From Mycolicibacterium frederiksbergense (GTDB lineage: Bacteria > Actinomycetota > Actinomycetes > Mycobacteriales > Mycobacteriaceae), in assembly GCF_012223425.1 (NCBI RefSeq), contig NZ_CP038799.1:5068249-5132248 (forward strand): a stretch of 64,000 nucleotides of DNA, read 5' to 3'. The notes below the pieces were generated by a model, which saw nothing but the letters and a program-made list of their open reading frames with translations, ran no database searches and was not told where the DNA came from. Both the position numbers and the translations under genes were made by a program. Below are positions 8,419-16,914 of this stretch, piece by piece (within the stretch, counting starts at the first letter, position 1; the number at the start of each line of letters is the position of its first letter).

Positions 8419-9129
8419 ATGCGCGATCGTCCGAGGGCCAGCGCTCTCCACGGCAGTCTGCTGGCTGCACTGGGAACGGCCATCGTGTCGGGGCAGTACC
8501 CGCCCGGTCGGGTGCTCACACTCGACGGTGTGAGCGCCGAGCACGAGATGTCGCGCAGCGTTGCCCGTGAGGTGATTCGGGTGCTGGAGTCGATGGGGCT
8601 GGTCGAATCGCGGCGTCGGGTCGGGATCACCGTCCAGCCCGCGGAGAAGTGGAATGTCTTCGATCCGGAGGTGATCCGGTGGCGGCTCGATGTCGGTGAC
8701 CGTGCCGCCCAGCTGGCCTCCCTGTCGGAGCTGCGCGTCGGATTCGAGCCCGCGGCGGCGGCGTTGGCTGCTCGTCGGGCCACCCCGCATCAGTGCCGGA
8801 TCATGGCGGCTGCGGTATCCGACATGGTCGTGCACGGGCGATCGGGCGACCTGGACGCGTACCTGCTGGCGGACAAGATGTTTCACCAAGCGCTGCTGGA
8901 GGCCAGCGGCAACGAGATGTTCCGGGCGCTCAATGGCGTCGTCGCCGAACTGCTCACCGGCCGGACTCATCACGGGATGATGCCCGAGCGGCCCAACCTC
9001 ACGGCGATCGCTCTCCATGACGAGGTCGCCCGCGCCATCAGGATGGGCGAGGAGAAGCTGGCTGAGCAGGCGATGCGCGCGATCATCGACGAGGCGGCAG
9101 CGGCGGTCGCCGATGAGTCGGCTCGCTGA
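8419..9129 (+). CDS. FadR/GntR-family transcriptional regulator of gluconate genes
   Basis: 236 residues. An N-terminal winged helix (about 10-75, with SAEHEMSRSVAREVIRVLES as the recognition helix region) is followed by an FCD ligand-binding domain (about 85-225) with the Asp/His metal ligands expected in DKMFHQALL and the C-terminal LHDEVARAI. Such proteins usually repress and are released by a sugar acid. Divergence from gntK-gntP makes gluconate or 6-phosphogluconate the likely effector, by inference. No Shine-Dalgarno precedes the ATG, and a -10-like CATCAT lies 6 nt upstream, so the mRNA may be leaderless. Confidence 0.88.
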   Translation: MRDRPRASALHGSLLAALGTAIVSGQYPPGRVLTLDGVSAEHEMSRSVAREVIRVLESMGLVESRRRVGITVQPAEKWNVFDPEVIRWRLDVGDRAAQLASLSELRVGFEPAAAALAARRATPHQCRIMAAAVSDMVVHGRSGDLDAYLLADKMFHQALLEASGNEMFRALNGVVAELLTGRTHHGMMPERPNLTAIALHDEVARAIRMGEEKLAEQAMRAIIDEAAAAVADESAR

Positions 9130-9209
9130 CCCTCAGTCGGCCGGCTGACGACGTCGTGATGTGAGCAACGTCTAGGGCGGGCGTCGTTGCCGGTGTCGGA
9201 ACAGCCGCC

Positions 9210-9215
9210 TAGGGT
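9210..9215 (+). promoter_or_regulatory. -10 box (TAGGGT) for leaderless cyclase mRNA
   Basis: TAGGGT fits the mycobacterial TANNNT -10 and ends 6 nt before the GTG at 9222, so transcription should begin on the start codon. No Shine-Dalgarno is present, which agrees. Confidence 0.5.
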
Positions 9216-9221
9216 TGCGTT

Positions 9222-10127
9222 GTGGATGTCGAATCGTTCGAGGAACGATCCGCACGCACCGGGGAGATCGAGGGCACCGATGCGCCGCACCGTCAACCGG
9301 GACCGCTGGGATGGCTCACCGCCACAAATCACAACGCCAACGTCATCGCCATGATCCGGCGCGCGCGGCGGGCCCTGCCCGGCGATCCGGAATTCGGGGA
9401 TCCGCTGTCGGCCGCCGGTGAGGGCGGCCCGCGCGCCGCGGCCCGGGCGGCGGATCGCCTCCTCGAGCGGGAGGCCGTCTCCCGCGAGGTCAGCCTCGGC
9501 GCCCTGCAGGTCTGGCAGGCGTTGACCGAACGTGTCTCGGGCCGACCCGCCAACCGGGAGATGACCTTGGTGTTCACCGATCTGGTGGGTTTCTCCGCCT
9601 GGTCGCTGGACGCCGGCGACGACGCCACCCTGCGGCTGCTGCGGCGCGTCGCGCAAGTGATGGAACCTCCGCTGCTGGCCGAGGGCGGCCATATCGTCAA
9701 ACGGATGGGCGACGGTGCCATGGCGGTGTTCCGGAATCCGGAGACCGCGGTGCGCGCGGTGCTGGTCGCCCTGGACGCGGTCCGCGATGTCGAGGTGGAC
9801 GGGTACACCCCGCGCATGCGGGCCGGTATCCACACCGGCCATCCCCAGCGGATCGGTTCGGACTGGCTCGGTGTCGACGTCAACATCGCCGCCCGGGTGA
9901 TGGAACGCGCCACCAGGGGTGGCCTGGTCATCTCGCACCCGACGCTGGAACGCATCACCGAGAACGGCGACCTGGCCGCGCTCGGCGTGACGGTGAAGAG
10001 GGTGCGCAGGCAGCTGTTCGCGGCCAAACCCAGCGGGGTGCCCGAAGACCTGCAGATGTACTGGGTCAAGCGGATTCCGCAGGCCGGGGGGGCCGAGCGG
10101 TTCGACGAAGATGCCGAGGGTGCGTGA
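9222..10127 (+). CDS. Class III adenylate/guanylate cyclase
   Basis: 301 residues, matching the Rv1647-type cyclase found upstream of pheST in mycobacteria. An N-terminal helical region (1-105) leads into a cyclase homology domain (about 108-270). The two metal-binding Asp are seen in VFTDLVGFSAW and KRMGDGAMAVF, and transition-state residues in DVNIAARVME. It should make cAMP from ATP and has no membrane segment, so it is cytosolic. The usual substrate-selecting Asp position around GVDVN is not canonical, so nucleotide preference is a family-based call. The start is GTG 9222, probably leaderless. Confidence 0.88.
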   Translation: MDVESFEERSARTGEIEGTDAPHRQPGPLGWLTATNHNANVIAMIRRARRALPGDPEFGDPLSAAGEGGPRAAARAADRLLEREAVSREVSLGALQVWQALTERVSGRPANREMTLVFTDLVGFSAWSLDAGDDATLRLLRRVAQVMEPPLLAEGGHIVKRMGDGAMAVFRNPETAVRAVLVALDAVRDVEVDGYTPRMRAGIHTGHPQRIGSDWLGVDVNIAARVMERATRGGLVISHPTLERITENGDLAALGVTVKRVRRQLFAAKPSGVPEDLQMYWVKRIPQAGGAERFDEDAEGA

Positions 10128-10151
10128 CGTCGCTCTCATCCGGGCATCACC

Positions 10152-10157
10152 TATGAT
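10152..10157 (+). promoter_or_regulatory. -10 box (TATGAT) for leaderless pheST mRNA
   Basis: TATGAT is near-consensus and ends 6 nt before the pheS GTG at 10164, placing the transcript start on the start codon. No Shine-Dalgarno is present. There is no room for a T-box or an attenuating leader. Confidence 0.6.
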
Positions 10158-10163
10158 CGCCGG

Positions 10164-11195
10164 GTGGCGGAGCTCTCAGAAGAAGGCCTGATCAACGCGG
10201 TGAGCGCGGCCCGGCAGGCCTTCGAAGCGGCCGCCGACCTGGATGCGCTGGCCCGGGCCAAGACCGAACACCTCGGTGATCGATCCCCGATCGCGGTGGC
10301 GCGTCAGGCGCTGGGGTCGCTGCCCAAGACCGAGCGTGCCGATGCCGGCAAGCGGGTCAACGTCGCCCGCACCGAGGCCCAGCAGGCCTATGACGAGCGG
10401 CTGGCGGCGCTGCGCGTCGAACGCGACGCGGCGGTGCTGGTGGCCGAGCGCATCGACGTGACGCTGCCGTCGTCCCGGCAGCCGATCGGTGCCCGCCACC
10501 CCATCACCCTGCTGACCGAGCGCATCGCCGACACCTTCGTCGCGATGGGCTGGGAGCTGGCCGAGGGACCCGAGGTCGAGACGGAGCAGTTCAACTTCGA
10601 CGCACTCAACTTCGGCCCGGATCACCCGGCGCGCAGTGAACAAGACACCTTCCAGATCGCGCCGGACGGCTCGCGGCAGGTGTTGCGCACCCACACCTCG
10701 CCTGTGCAGATCCGGGCGCTGCTGGAACGCGAACTGCCGGTGTACATCATCTCGCTGGGTCGCACCTTCCGCACCGACGAGCTCGATGCGACCCACACGC
10801 CCGTCTTTCACCAGGTGGAAGGCCTCGCCGTGGACAAGGGGCTGACGATGGCCAACCTGCGTGGCACGCTGGATGCGTTGGCCCGCGCCGAATTCGGGCC
10901 CGCGGGACGCACCCGGTTCCGTCCGCACTTCTTCCCTTTCACCGAACCGTCCGCCGAGGTGGACGTGTGGTTCGAGAACAAGAAGGGTGGGCCCGGCTGG
11001 GTCGAGTGGGGTGGTTGCGGCATGGTCAATCCGAATGTGCTGCGCGCCTGCGGAATCGATCCTCACCTGTACTCGGGCTTCGCGTTCGGGATGGGCCTGG
11101 AGCGCACCCTGCAGTTCCGCAACGGCATTCCCGATATGCGGGACATGGTCGAGGGTGACGTGCGGTTCTCCCTGCCGTTCGGGGTGGGTGCCTGA
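10164..11195 (+). CDS. pheS: Phenylalanyl-tRNA synthetase alpha subunit
   Basis: 343 residues. An N-terminal coiled-coil arm (1-85) is followed by the class II catalytic core: motif 2 (HTSPVQIR, FRTDELDATHTPVFHQVEG) and motif 3 (GMGLERTLQFRNGIPDMRDM). With PheT it forms the (alpha-beta)2 enzyme that charges tRNA-Phe. The GTG start keeps the full coiled coil and fits the -10 box just upstream. The stop overlaps the pheT ATG (TGATG), so the two chains are translationally coupled. Length is normal. Confidence 0.97.
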   Translation: MAELSEEGLINAVSAARQAFEAAADLDALARAKTEHLGDRSPIAVARQALGSLPKTERADAGKRVNVARTEAQQAYDERLAALRVERDAAVLVAERIDVTLPSSRQPIGARHPITLLTERIADTFVAMGWELAEGPEVETEQFNFDALNFGPDHPARSEQDTFQIAPDGSRQVLRTHTSPVQIRALLERELPVYIISLGRTFRTDELDATHTPVFHQVEGLAVDKGLTMANLRGTLDALARAEFGPAGRTRFRPHFFPFTEPSAEVDVWFENKKGGPGWVEWGGCGMVNPNVLRACGIDPHLYSGFAFGMGLERTLQFRNGIPDMRDMVEGDVRFSLPFGVGA

Positions 11196-13681
11196 TGCGC
11201 GTTCCCTACAGCTGGCTGCGTGACACCGTCCGGGCCGGCACGCCGGGCTGGGACATGTCGGTCGAGGACCTCGAGCAGACGCTCATCCGGATCGGTCATG
11301 AGGTCGAGGAGATCATCCCCGTCGGCCCCGTCACCGGTCCGCTGACCGTCGGCCGGGTCGCCGAGATCGAGGAACTCACCGAGTTCAAGAAGCCCATCCG
11401 GGCCTGCAAGGTCGACGTCGGTGAATCCGAGGCCCGCGATATCGTCTGCGGTGCAACGAACTTCGCCGTCGGTGATCTCGTGGTGGTGGCGTTGCCCGGC
11501 ACCGTGCTGCCCGGCGATTTCACGATCGCCAAACGCAAGACCTACGGTCGCACCTCGGACGGGATGATCTGCTCGGCATCCGAGCTCAACCTGGGCGGCG
11601 ACCACTCCGGGATCCTGGTGCTGCCACCGGGCACCGCCGAACCGGGCGCCTCGGCCATCGACGTCGTCGGCCTGGACGACGTGGTCTTCAACCTGGCGAT
11701 CACCCCGGACCGTGGTTACTGCCTGTCGATGCGCGGTATGGCCCGCGAGATCGCCTGTGCCACCGACCTGGAGTTCGTCGACCCCGCCGATATCGCGCCG
11801 CTGCCGGTGCAGGGCCAGGCCTGGCCACTGACCGTGCAGCCCGGCACCGGTGTGCAGCGCTTCGGGCTGCGTCCGGTGAGCGGTATCGATCCGTCCGCGG
11901 TATCGCCGTGGTGGCTGCAGCGTCGGTTGCTGCTGTCCGGTATCCGCGCCATCTCACCGGCTGTCGATGTCACCAACTACGTGATGCTCGAGCTCGGTCA
12001 CCCCATGCACGCGCATGACCGGTCGCTGATCACCGGTGCGTTCACCGTGCGGTTCGCCGAGGCGGGGGAGAAGGTCACCACACTTGACGATGTCACCCGG
12101 ACCCTCAACGACGGCGACGTGCTGATCGTCGACGATGTCGCGACCGCGGCGATCGGCGGCGTGATGGGTGCCGGCACCACCGAGGTGCGCGACACCACCA
12201 CCGATGTGTTGTTGGAGGCCGCGGTGTGGGATCCGGCGGCGGTCTCGCGCACCCAGCGCAGGCTGCGGCTGGCCAGCGAGGCCGGACGCCGCTACGAACG
12301 CACGGTCGACCCGGCGATCTCGGTGGCCGCCCTGGACCGCTGCGCCACGCTGCTCGCCGAGATCGCCGGTGGCACCGTCGATCCCACGCTGACCGACTGG
12401 CGGGGTGACCCGCCGCGTGAGAACTGGTCGCCCGCAGCTGTCAGCATGCCGGTGGATCTGCCGGACCGGGTGGCTGGCGTGACCTACCCGGCCGGTGTCG
12501 CGGCGCGACGGCTCGCCCAGATCGGCGCCGTGGTGACCGAGGACGCCGACCAGATCACCGCCGTGCCGCCGAGTTGGCGCACCGATCTTCGCGAACCTGC
12601 CGATCTGGTCGAAGAGGTGCTGCGGCTTGAGGGCCTGGACGCCATTCCGTCGGTGCTGCCGCTGGCGCCTCCGGGGCGTGGCCTGACACCAGTGCAGAAA
12701 CGTCGTCGCGCACTCGGGAAGTCGTTGGCGCTCAACGGCTATGTCGAGGTCCTCCCGACACCATTCCTGCCGGCCGGTGTGTTCGACACCTGGGGGCTGC
12801 CCGCCGACGACCCGCGTCGCTCCGTCGTCACGGTGCTCAACCCGCTGGAGGCCGACCGGCCGCACCTGGCCAGCACTCTGCTGCCCGGGCTGTTGGAATC
12901 GTTGTTGCGCAATGTTTCTCGCGGCGCGGTCGATACTGCGCTGTTCGCGATCTCGCATGTGGCGCTCAAAACCTCGGATACCCGCGCGATGGAGCGTATC
13001 CCGACCGACCGCCCTCCCACCGCCGCGGAGATTGCCGGCCTGGACGGCTCGCTGCCGAGTCAGCCCGAGCATGTCGCGGTGGTCCTGACCGGTCTGCGCG
13101 AACCCGCCGGGCCGTGGGGCGCGGGCCGGCCGGTGCAGGCAGCCGACGCCTTCGAGGCCGTCCAGGTGATCGGGCGCGCGGCCGGGGTGGAGTTCACCCT
13201 GCGCGCCGCCCAGGAACTGCCCTGGCATCCGGGTCGGTGCGCCGAGGTCCTCATCGGCGATCTGACGATCGGCTACGCCGGACAGTTGCATCCCGCCGTC
13301 ATCGAACGGGCGGGTCTGCCCGCCGAAACCTGCGCGGTGGAACTGAACCTCGACGCCATCCCGATCACCGAACGCCTGCCCGCGCCCGCGGTCTCGCCGT
13401 TCCCGGCGGTGTTCCAGGACATCAGCCTCGTCGTTGCCGAGGACGTCGCCGCCGCCGCGGTGGTCGAGGCGGTGCGTGACGGCGCCGGTGAGCTACTGGA
13501 GGATGTGCGGTTGTTCGATGTGTACACCGGCCCGCAGATCGGGGACGGGCGCAAGTCGCTGACCCTGGCACTGCGGTTCCGGGCTACCGACCGGACGCTG
13601 ACCGAGGACGAGGCGAGCGCTGCGCGCGAGGCCGCGGTGGCCGCCGCGGGCGAGCGCGTGGGAGCGGTCCAGCGGGCCTGA
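11195..13681 (+). CDS. pheT: Phenylalanyl-tRNA synthetase beta subunit
   Basis: 828 residues, normal length. Domains in order are a B1 module, a tRNA-binding OB fold (about 40-150, KVDVGESEARDIVCGATNF), the B3/B4 editing domain (about 210-385), the B5 domain (about 400-475, VEEVLRLEGLDAIPSVLP), the catalytic-like core, and a C-terminal ferredoxin-like anticodon-binding domain (from about 735, PAVFQDISLVV). It edits mis-charged Tyr-tRNA-Phe. The ATG overlaps the pheS stop. A 22-bp inverted repeat begins 7 bp after the stop. Confidence 0.97.
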   Translation: MRVPYSWLRDTVRAGTPGWDMSVEDLEQTLIRIGHEVEEIIPVGPVTGPLTVGRVAEIEELTEFKKPIRACKVDVGESEARDIVCGATNFAVGDLVVVALPGTVLPGDFTIAKRKTYGRTSDGMICSASELNLGGDHSGILVLPPGTAEPGASAIDVVGLDDVVFNLAITPDRGYCLSMRGMAREIACATDLEFVDPADIAPLPVQGQAWPLTVQPGTGVQRFGLRPVSGIDPSAVSPWWLQRRLLLSGIRAISPAVDVTNYVMLELGHPMHAHDRSLITGAFTVRFAEAGEKVTTLDDVTRTLNDGDVLIVDDVATAAIGGVMGAGTTEVRDTTTDVLLEAAVWDPAAVSRTQRRLRLASEAGRRYERTVDPAISVAALDRCATLLAEIAGGTVDPTLTDWRGDPPRENWSPAAVSMPVDLPDRVAGVTYPAGVAARRLAQIGAVVTEDADQITAVPPSWRTDLREPADLVEEVLRLEGLDAIPSVLPLAPPGRGLTPVQKRRRALGKSLALNGYVEVLPTPFLPAGVFDTWGLPADDPRRSVVTVLNPLEADRPHLASTLLPGLLESLLRNVSRGAVDTALFAISHVALKTSDTRAMERIPTDRPPTAAEIAGLDGSLPSQPEHVAVVLTGLREPAGPWGAGRPVQAADAFEAVQVIGRAAGVEFTLRAAQELPWHPGRCAEVLIGDLTIGYAGQLHPAVIERAGLPAETCAVELNLDAIPITERLPAPAVSPFPAVFQDISLVVAEDVAAAAVVEAVRDGAGELLEDVRLFDVYTGPQIGDGRKSLTLALRFRATDRTLTEDEASAAREAAVAAAGERVGAVQRA

Positions 13682-13688
13682 TTCCCCC

Positions 13689-13748
13689 GCGAGCAGACAC
13701 AAATGGCCGCGAAAACACGTCAAAATGCGGCCATTTATGTCTGCTCGC
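13689..13748. repeat. 22-bp-arm inverted repeat between pheT and argC (possible terminator/REP-like element)
   Basis: Arms at 13689-13710 and 13727-13748 are complementary over 22 bp with one mismatch, separated by a 16-nt A-rich loop. The outer part is GCGAGCAGACA on the left and TGTCTGCTCGC on the right; the inner part is AAATGGCCGC with GCGGCCATTT. There is no T-run, but the stem is long enough to end transcription of pheST before argC. From memory, similar GAGCAGACGC-type palindromes occur between genes in other mycobacteria, which would make this a dispersed element. Confidence 0.6.
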
Positions 13749-13779
13749 CGTTACACCTGCTAATGGGTTTGCACTTGAC

Positions 13780-13793
13780 TGCATAACAATGCA
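13780..13793. promoter_or_regulatory. ArgR operator (ARG box) upstream of argC
   Basis: TGCAT-aaca-ATGCA is a perfect palindrome of 14 bp, located 12 bp before the argC ATG. It resembles the TTGCATaacgATGCAA-type operators bound by mycobacterial ArgR. A TTGACT -35-like hexamer (13775-13780) abuts it, so ArgR with arginine would block polymerase. argR itself lies in the operon, closing the loop. AAGGA at 13793-13797 is the argC ribosome-binding site. Confidence 0.7.
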
Positions 13794-13805
13794 AGGATTG
13801 GGTGT

Positions 13806-14837
13806 ATGACCTCCGTAGCCGTCGCCGGTGCCAGTGGGTACGCCGGCGGAGAGATCCTGCGCCTGCTGCTCGGCCACCCGGCCTACGCGGACGGACGCCT
13901 GACCATCGGGGCACTCACCGCCGCCGCCAGCGCGGGCAGCACGCTCGGCGAGCATCACCCGCACCTGCTGCCACTGGCCGACCGGGTCCTGCAGTCCACC
14001 GACGCCGCCCTGCTGGCCGGCCATGACGTCGTGTTCCTCGGCCTGCCGCACGGGCATTCCGCCGAACTCGCCGCGCAACTCGGCGACACCGTCATCATCG
14101 ACTGCGGCGCCGACTTCCGGCTGGCCGACGCCGCCGACTGGGAGAAGTTCTACGGCAGTGCGCACGCCGGCACCTGGCCCTACGGCCTGCCGGAACTGCC
14201 CGGCGGCCGGGACGCGCTGGCGGGCGCCACCCGCATCGCCGTGCCCGGCTGCTACCCGACCTCTGCGCTGCTGGCCCTGCTGCCGGCCGTGGCCGCCGAT
14301 CTGGTCGAGCCGAACGTGACCGTCGTCGCGGTCAGCGGCACCTCCGGCGCGGGCAAGTCGGCCAAGGTCGATCTGCTGGGCGCCGAGGTCATCGGATCGG
14401 CACGGGCGTACAACATCGCGGGCAAGCACCGGCACACCCCGGAGATCGCGCAGGGGCTGCGCGCGCTCACCGACAAGAAGGTGACGGTCTCGTTCACCCC
14501 GGTGCTCATCCCGACCTCTCGGGGCATCCTGGCCACCTGCACCGCGCCGACTTCGGCCTCCGAAGGCGAAATCCGCGCCGCCTACGAGAAGGCCTACGCC
14601 GCAGAGCCGTTCATTCATCTGCTGCCCGAAGGTCAGTTGCCCAAGACCGGATCGGTCATCGGGAGCAATGCCGCACAGGTGGCGGTCGCCGTCGACGAGG
14701 AGGCCGGTGTGCTGGTCGCGATCTGTGCGATCGACAATCTGACGAAGGGCACCGGCGGTGCTGCGGTGCAGTCGATGAACCTGGCCCTGGGTTGGCCCGA
14801 AACCGAAGGACTGTCGACCGTGGGAGTGGCACCGTGA
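13806..14837 (+). CDS. argC: N-acetyl-gamma-glutamyl-phosphate reductase
   Basis: 343 residues. The NADPH-binding N-terminus (VAVAGASGYAGGEILRLL) and the catalytic Cys in AVPGCYPTSALLALLP are both present, as is the conserved GKHRHTPEI block. It reduces N-acetylglutamyl phosphate to the semialdehyde, step 3 of arginine synthesis. It is the first gene of argCJBDFRGH, behind an ARG box, with AAGGA ahead of the ATG. Its stop overlaps the argJ start by 4 nt. Confidence 0.97.
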   Translation: MTSVAVAGASGYAGGEILRLLLGHPAYADGRLTIGALTAAASAGSTLGEHHPHLLPLADRVLQSTDAALLAGHDVVFLGLPHGHSAELAAQLGDTVIIDCGADFRLADAADWEKFYGSAHAGTWPYGLPELPGGRDALAGATRIAVPGCYPTSALLALLPAVAADLVEPNVTVVAVSGTSGAGKSAKVDLLGAEVIGSARAYNIAGKHRHTPEIAQGLRALTDKKVTVSFTPVLIPTSRGILATCTAPTSASEGEIRAAYEKAYAAEPFIHLLPEGQLPKTGSVIGSNAAQVAVAVDEEAGVLVAICAIDNLTKGTGGAAVQSMNLALGWPETEGLSTVGVAP

Positions 14838-16048
14838 GCGGAGCGAACCATCCGACCCCGAAGCTCGTTCGAACTCAAGGTGTGACCGCGCCCGCCGGTT
14901 TCCGCGCGACCGGGATCCGGGCCGGTATCAAGGCATCCGGGAACCTGGACCTCGCGCTGGTGTTCAACGAGGGCCCCGACCACCACGCCGCGGGTGTGTT
15001 CACCCGCAACCAGATCAAGGCCGCCCCCGTGTTGTGGTCGCAGCAGGTGCTGACCACCGGCCGTTTGCGGGCGGTCATCCTGAACTCCGGTGGCGCCAAC
15101 GCCTGCACCGGACCGCTGGGCTTCCAGGATGCCCACGCCACCGCCGAGGCGCTCGCCGCGGCGCTGAGCGACTGGGGCACCGAGACCGGCGCCATCGAGG
15201 TCGCGGTCTGCTCCACCGGGCTGATCGGTGACCGGCTGCCCATGGACAAGGTGCTGGCCGGTGTCACCGAGATCGTGCACGAGATGGCCGGCGGACTCAC
15301 CGGCGGCGAGGAAGCCGCCAGGGCCATCATGACCACCGATACCGTGCCGAAACAGGTTGCGCTGCACGCCGACAGCTGGACGGTCGGCGGGATGGCCAAG
15401 GGCGCCGGCATGCTCGCGCCCTCGCTGGCCACCATGCTGGTGGTCCTCACCACCGACGCCGTCGCCGATTCCGCCGCGCTGGACACCGCACTGCGGCGGG
15501 CCACCGGTCGTACCTTCGACCGCCTCGACATCGACGGCAGCTGCTCGACCAATGACACCGTGCTGCTGCTGGCCTCCGGTGCCAGCGAGGTCACGCCCAC
15601 CCAGGAGGAGCTGGACGCGGCGGTGCTGGCCGTCTGCGATGACCTCTGCGCGCAGCTGCAGGCCGATGCCGAGGGGGTCACCAAGCGGATCTCCATCACC
15701 GTCGCCGGCGCCGCCACCGAGGACGAGGCGCTCATCGCCGCCCGGGCGGTGGCCCGCGACAGCCTGGTCAAGACCGCGCTGTTCGGCTCCGACCCCAACT
15801 GGGGCCGGGTGCTGGCCGCCGTCGGGATCGCTCCGGTGGCGCTGGACCCACAGCGAATCAGCGTGTCGTTCAACGGCTCACCGGTGTGCGTCGACGGTAC
15901 CGGCGCTCCTGGCGCCCGCGAGGTCGACCTGTCCGGTGCCGACATCGAGGTGCTGATCGAGCTGTTCGCCGGTGACGCGACCGCGTCCATCAGGACCACC
16001 GATCTGTCGCATGCGTACGTCGAAGAGAACTCGGAGTACAGCTCATGA
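14834..16048 (+). CDS. argJ: Bifunctional ornithine acetyltransferase / N-acetylglutamate synthase
   Basis: 404 residues from GTG 14834, which overlaps the argC stop as GTGA. An earlier in-frame start would place unrelated sequence before the conserved GVTAPAGFRATGI. The self-cleavage site KGAGMLAPSLATML (Ala-Thr peptide bond, Thr nucleophile) is intact, so the precursor splits into alpha and beta chains. It recycles the acetyl group from N-acetylornithine to glutamate. The beta chain carries SNDTVLLL and GSDPNWGRVLAAVG. Confidence 0.96.
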   Translation: MSGANHPTPKLVRTQGVTAPAGFRATGIRAGIKASGNLDLALVFNEGPDHHAAGVFTRNQIKAAPVLWSQQVLTTGRLRAVILNSGGANACTGPLGFQDAHATAEALAAALSDWGTETGAIEVAVCSTGLIGDRLPMDKVLAGVTEIVHEMAGGLTGGEEAARAIMTTDTVPKQVALHADSWTVGGMAKGAGMLAPSLATMLVVLTTDAVADSAALDTALRRATGRTFDRLDIDGSCSTNDTVLLLASGASEVTPTQEELDAAVLAVCDDLCAQLQADAEGVTKRISITVAGAATEDEALIAARAVARDSLVKTALFGSDPNWGRVLAAVGIAPVALDPQRISVSFNGSPVCVDGTGAPGAREVDLSGADIEVLIELFAGDATASIRTTDLSHAYVEENSEYSS

Positions 16049-16914
16049 CACCCACCACCACCAAGGCAGCGGTCCTCGCCGAGGCGCTGCCCTGGCTCAA
16101 GCAACTGCACGGCAAGATCGTGGTGGTCAAGTACGGCGGTAACGCCATGACCGATGACGCGCTGAAGGCCGCCTTCGCCGCGGACATGGTGTTCCTGCGC
16201 AACTGCGGTATCCGGCCCGTCGTCGTGCATGGTGGTGGCCCGCAGATCAGCGCGATGCTCAAGAAGCTGGGCATCGCAGGCGATTTCAAGGGTGGCTTCC
16301 GTGTCACCACACCCGAGGTGCTCGACGTGGCGCGGATGGTGCTGTTCGGTCAGGTCGGCCGGGAGCTGGTCGGGCTGATCAACGCGCACGGCCCGTACGC
16401 GGTCGGCGTCACCGGCGAGGATGCGCAGCTGTTCACCGCGGTGCGGCGCAGCGTCACCGTCGACGGAGTGGCCACCGATATCGGGCTGGTCGGCGATGTC
16501 GAGCGTGTCAACGCCGGGTCACTGCTGGATCTCATTGCCGCGGGGCGTATCCCGGTGGTCTCCACCATCGCCCCGGATGTCGACGGGGTGGTGCACAACA
16601 TCAACGCCGATACCGCCGCCGCCGCGCTGGCCGAGGCGCTCGGTGCCGAGAAGCTGCTGATGCTCACCGATGTCGAGGGGCTCTACACCGACTGGCCGGA
16701 CCGCACGTCGCTGGTCAGCGAGATCGACAGTGCCGCGTTGACCCAGCTGCTGCCGAGGCTGGAAACCGGCATGGTGCCCAAGATCGAGGCCTGCCTGCGC
16801 GCCGTGACCGGCGGGGTGCCCAGTGCGCACGTCATCGACGGCCGCGTCGAACACTGTGTGCTGGTCGAGCTTTTCACCGATGAAGGAACCGGAACCAAGG
16901 TCGTGCACACATGA
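16045..16914 (+). CDS. argB: Acetylglutamate kinase
   Basis: 289 residues of the amino-acid kinase fold. KYGGNAM near residue 31 is the phosphate loop, VVVHGGGPQISAML binds acetylglutamate, and LLMLTDVEGLY and the C-terminal MVPKIEACLRAV belong to the ATP site. It phosphorylates N-acetylglutamate, the committed and usually arginine-inhibited step. The ATG overlaps the argJ stop (ATGA). Length is normal. Confidence 0.97.
   Translation: MTPTTTKAAVLAEALPWLKQLHGKIVVVKYGGNAMTDDALKAAFAADMVFLRNCGIRPVVVHGGGPQISAMLKKLGIAGDFKGGFRVTTPEVLDVARMVLFGQVGRELVGLINAHGPYAVGVTGEDAQLFTAVRRSVTVDGVATDIGLVGDVERVNAGSLLDLIAAGRIPVVSTIAPDVDGVVHNINADTAAAALAEALGAEKLLMLTDVEGLYTDWPDRTSLVSEIDSAALTQLLPRLETGMVPKIEACLRAVTGGVPSAHVIDGRVEHCVLVELFTDEGTGTKVVHT

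Noticed and set aside
14875..16389. 504-residue ORF antisense to argJ/argB
   Set aside because: Ser/Thr/Ala-rich shadow frame typical of high-GC genes; the plus-strand genes are certain.
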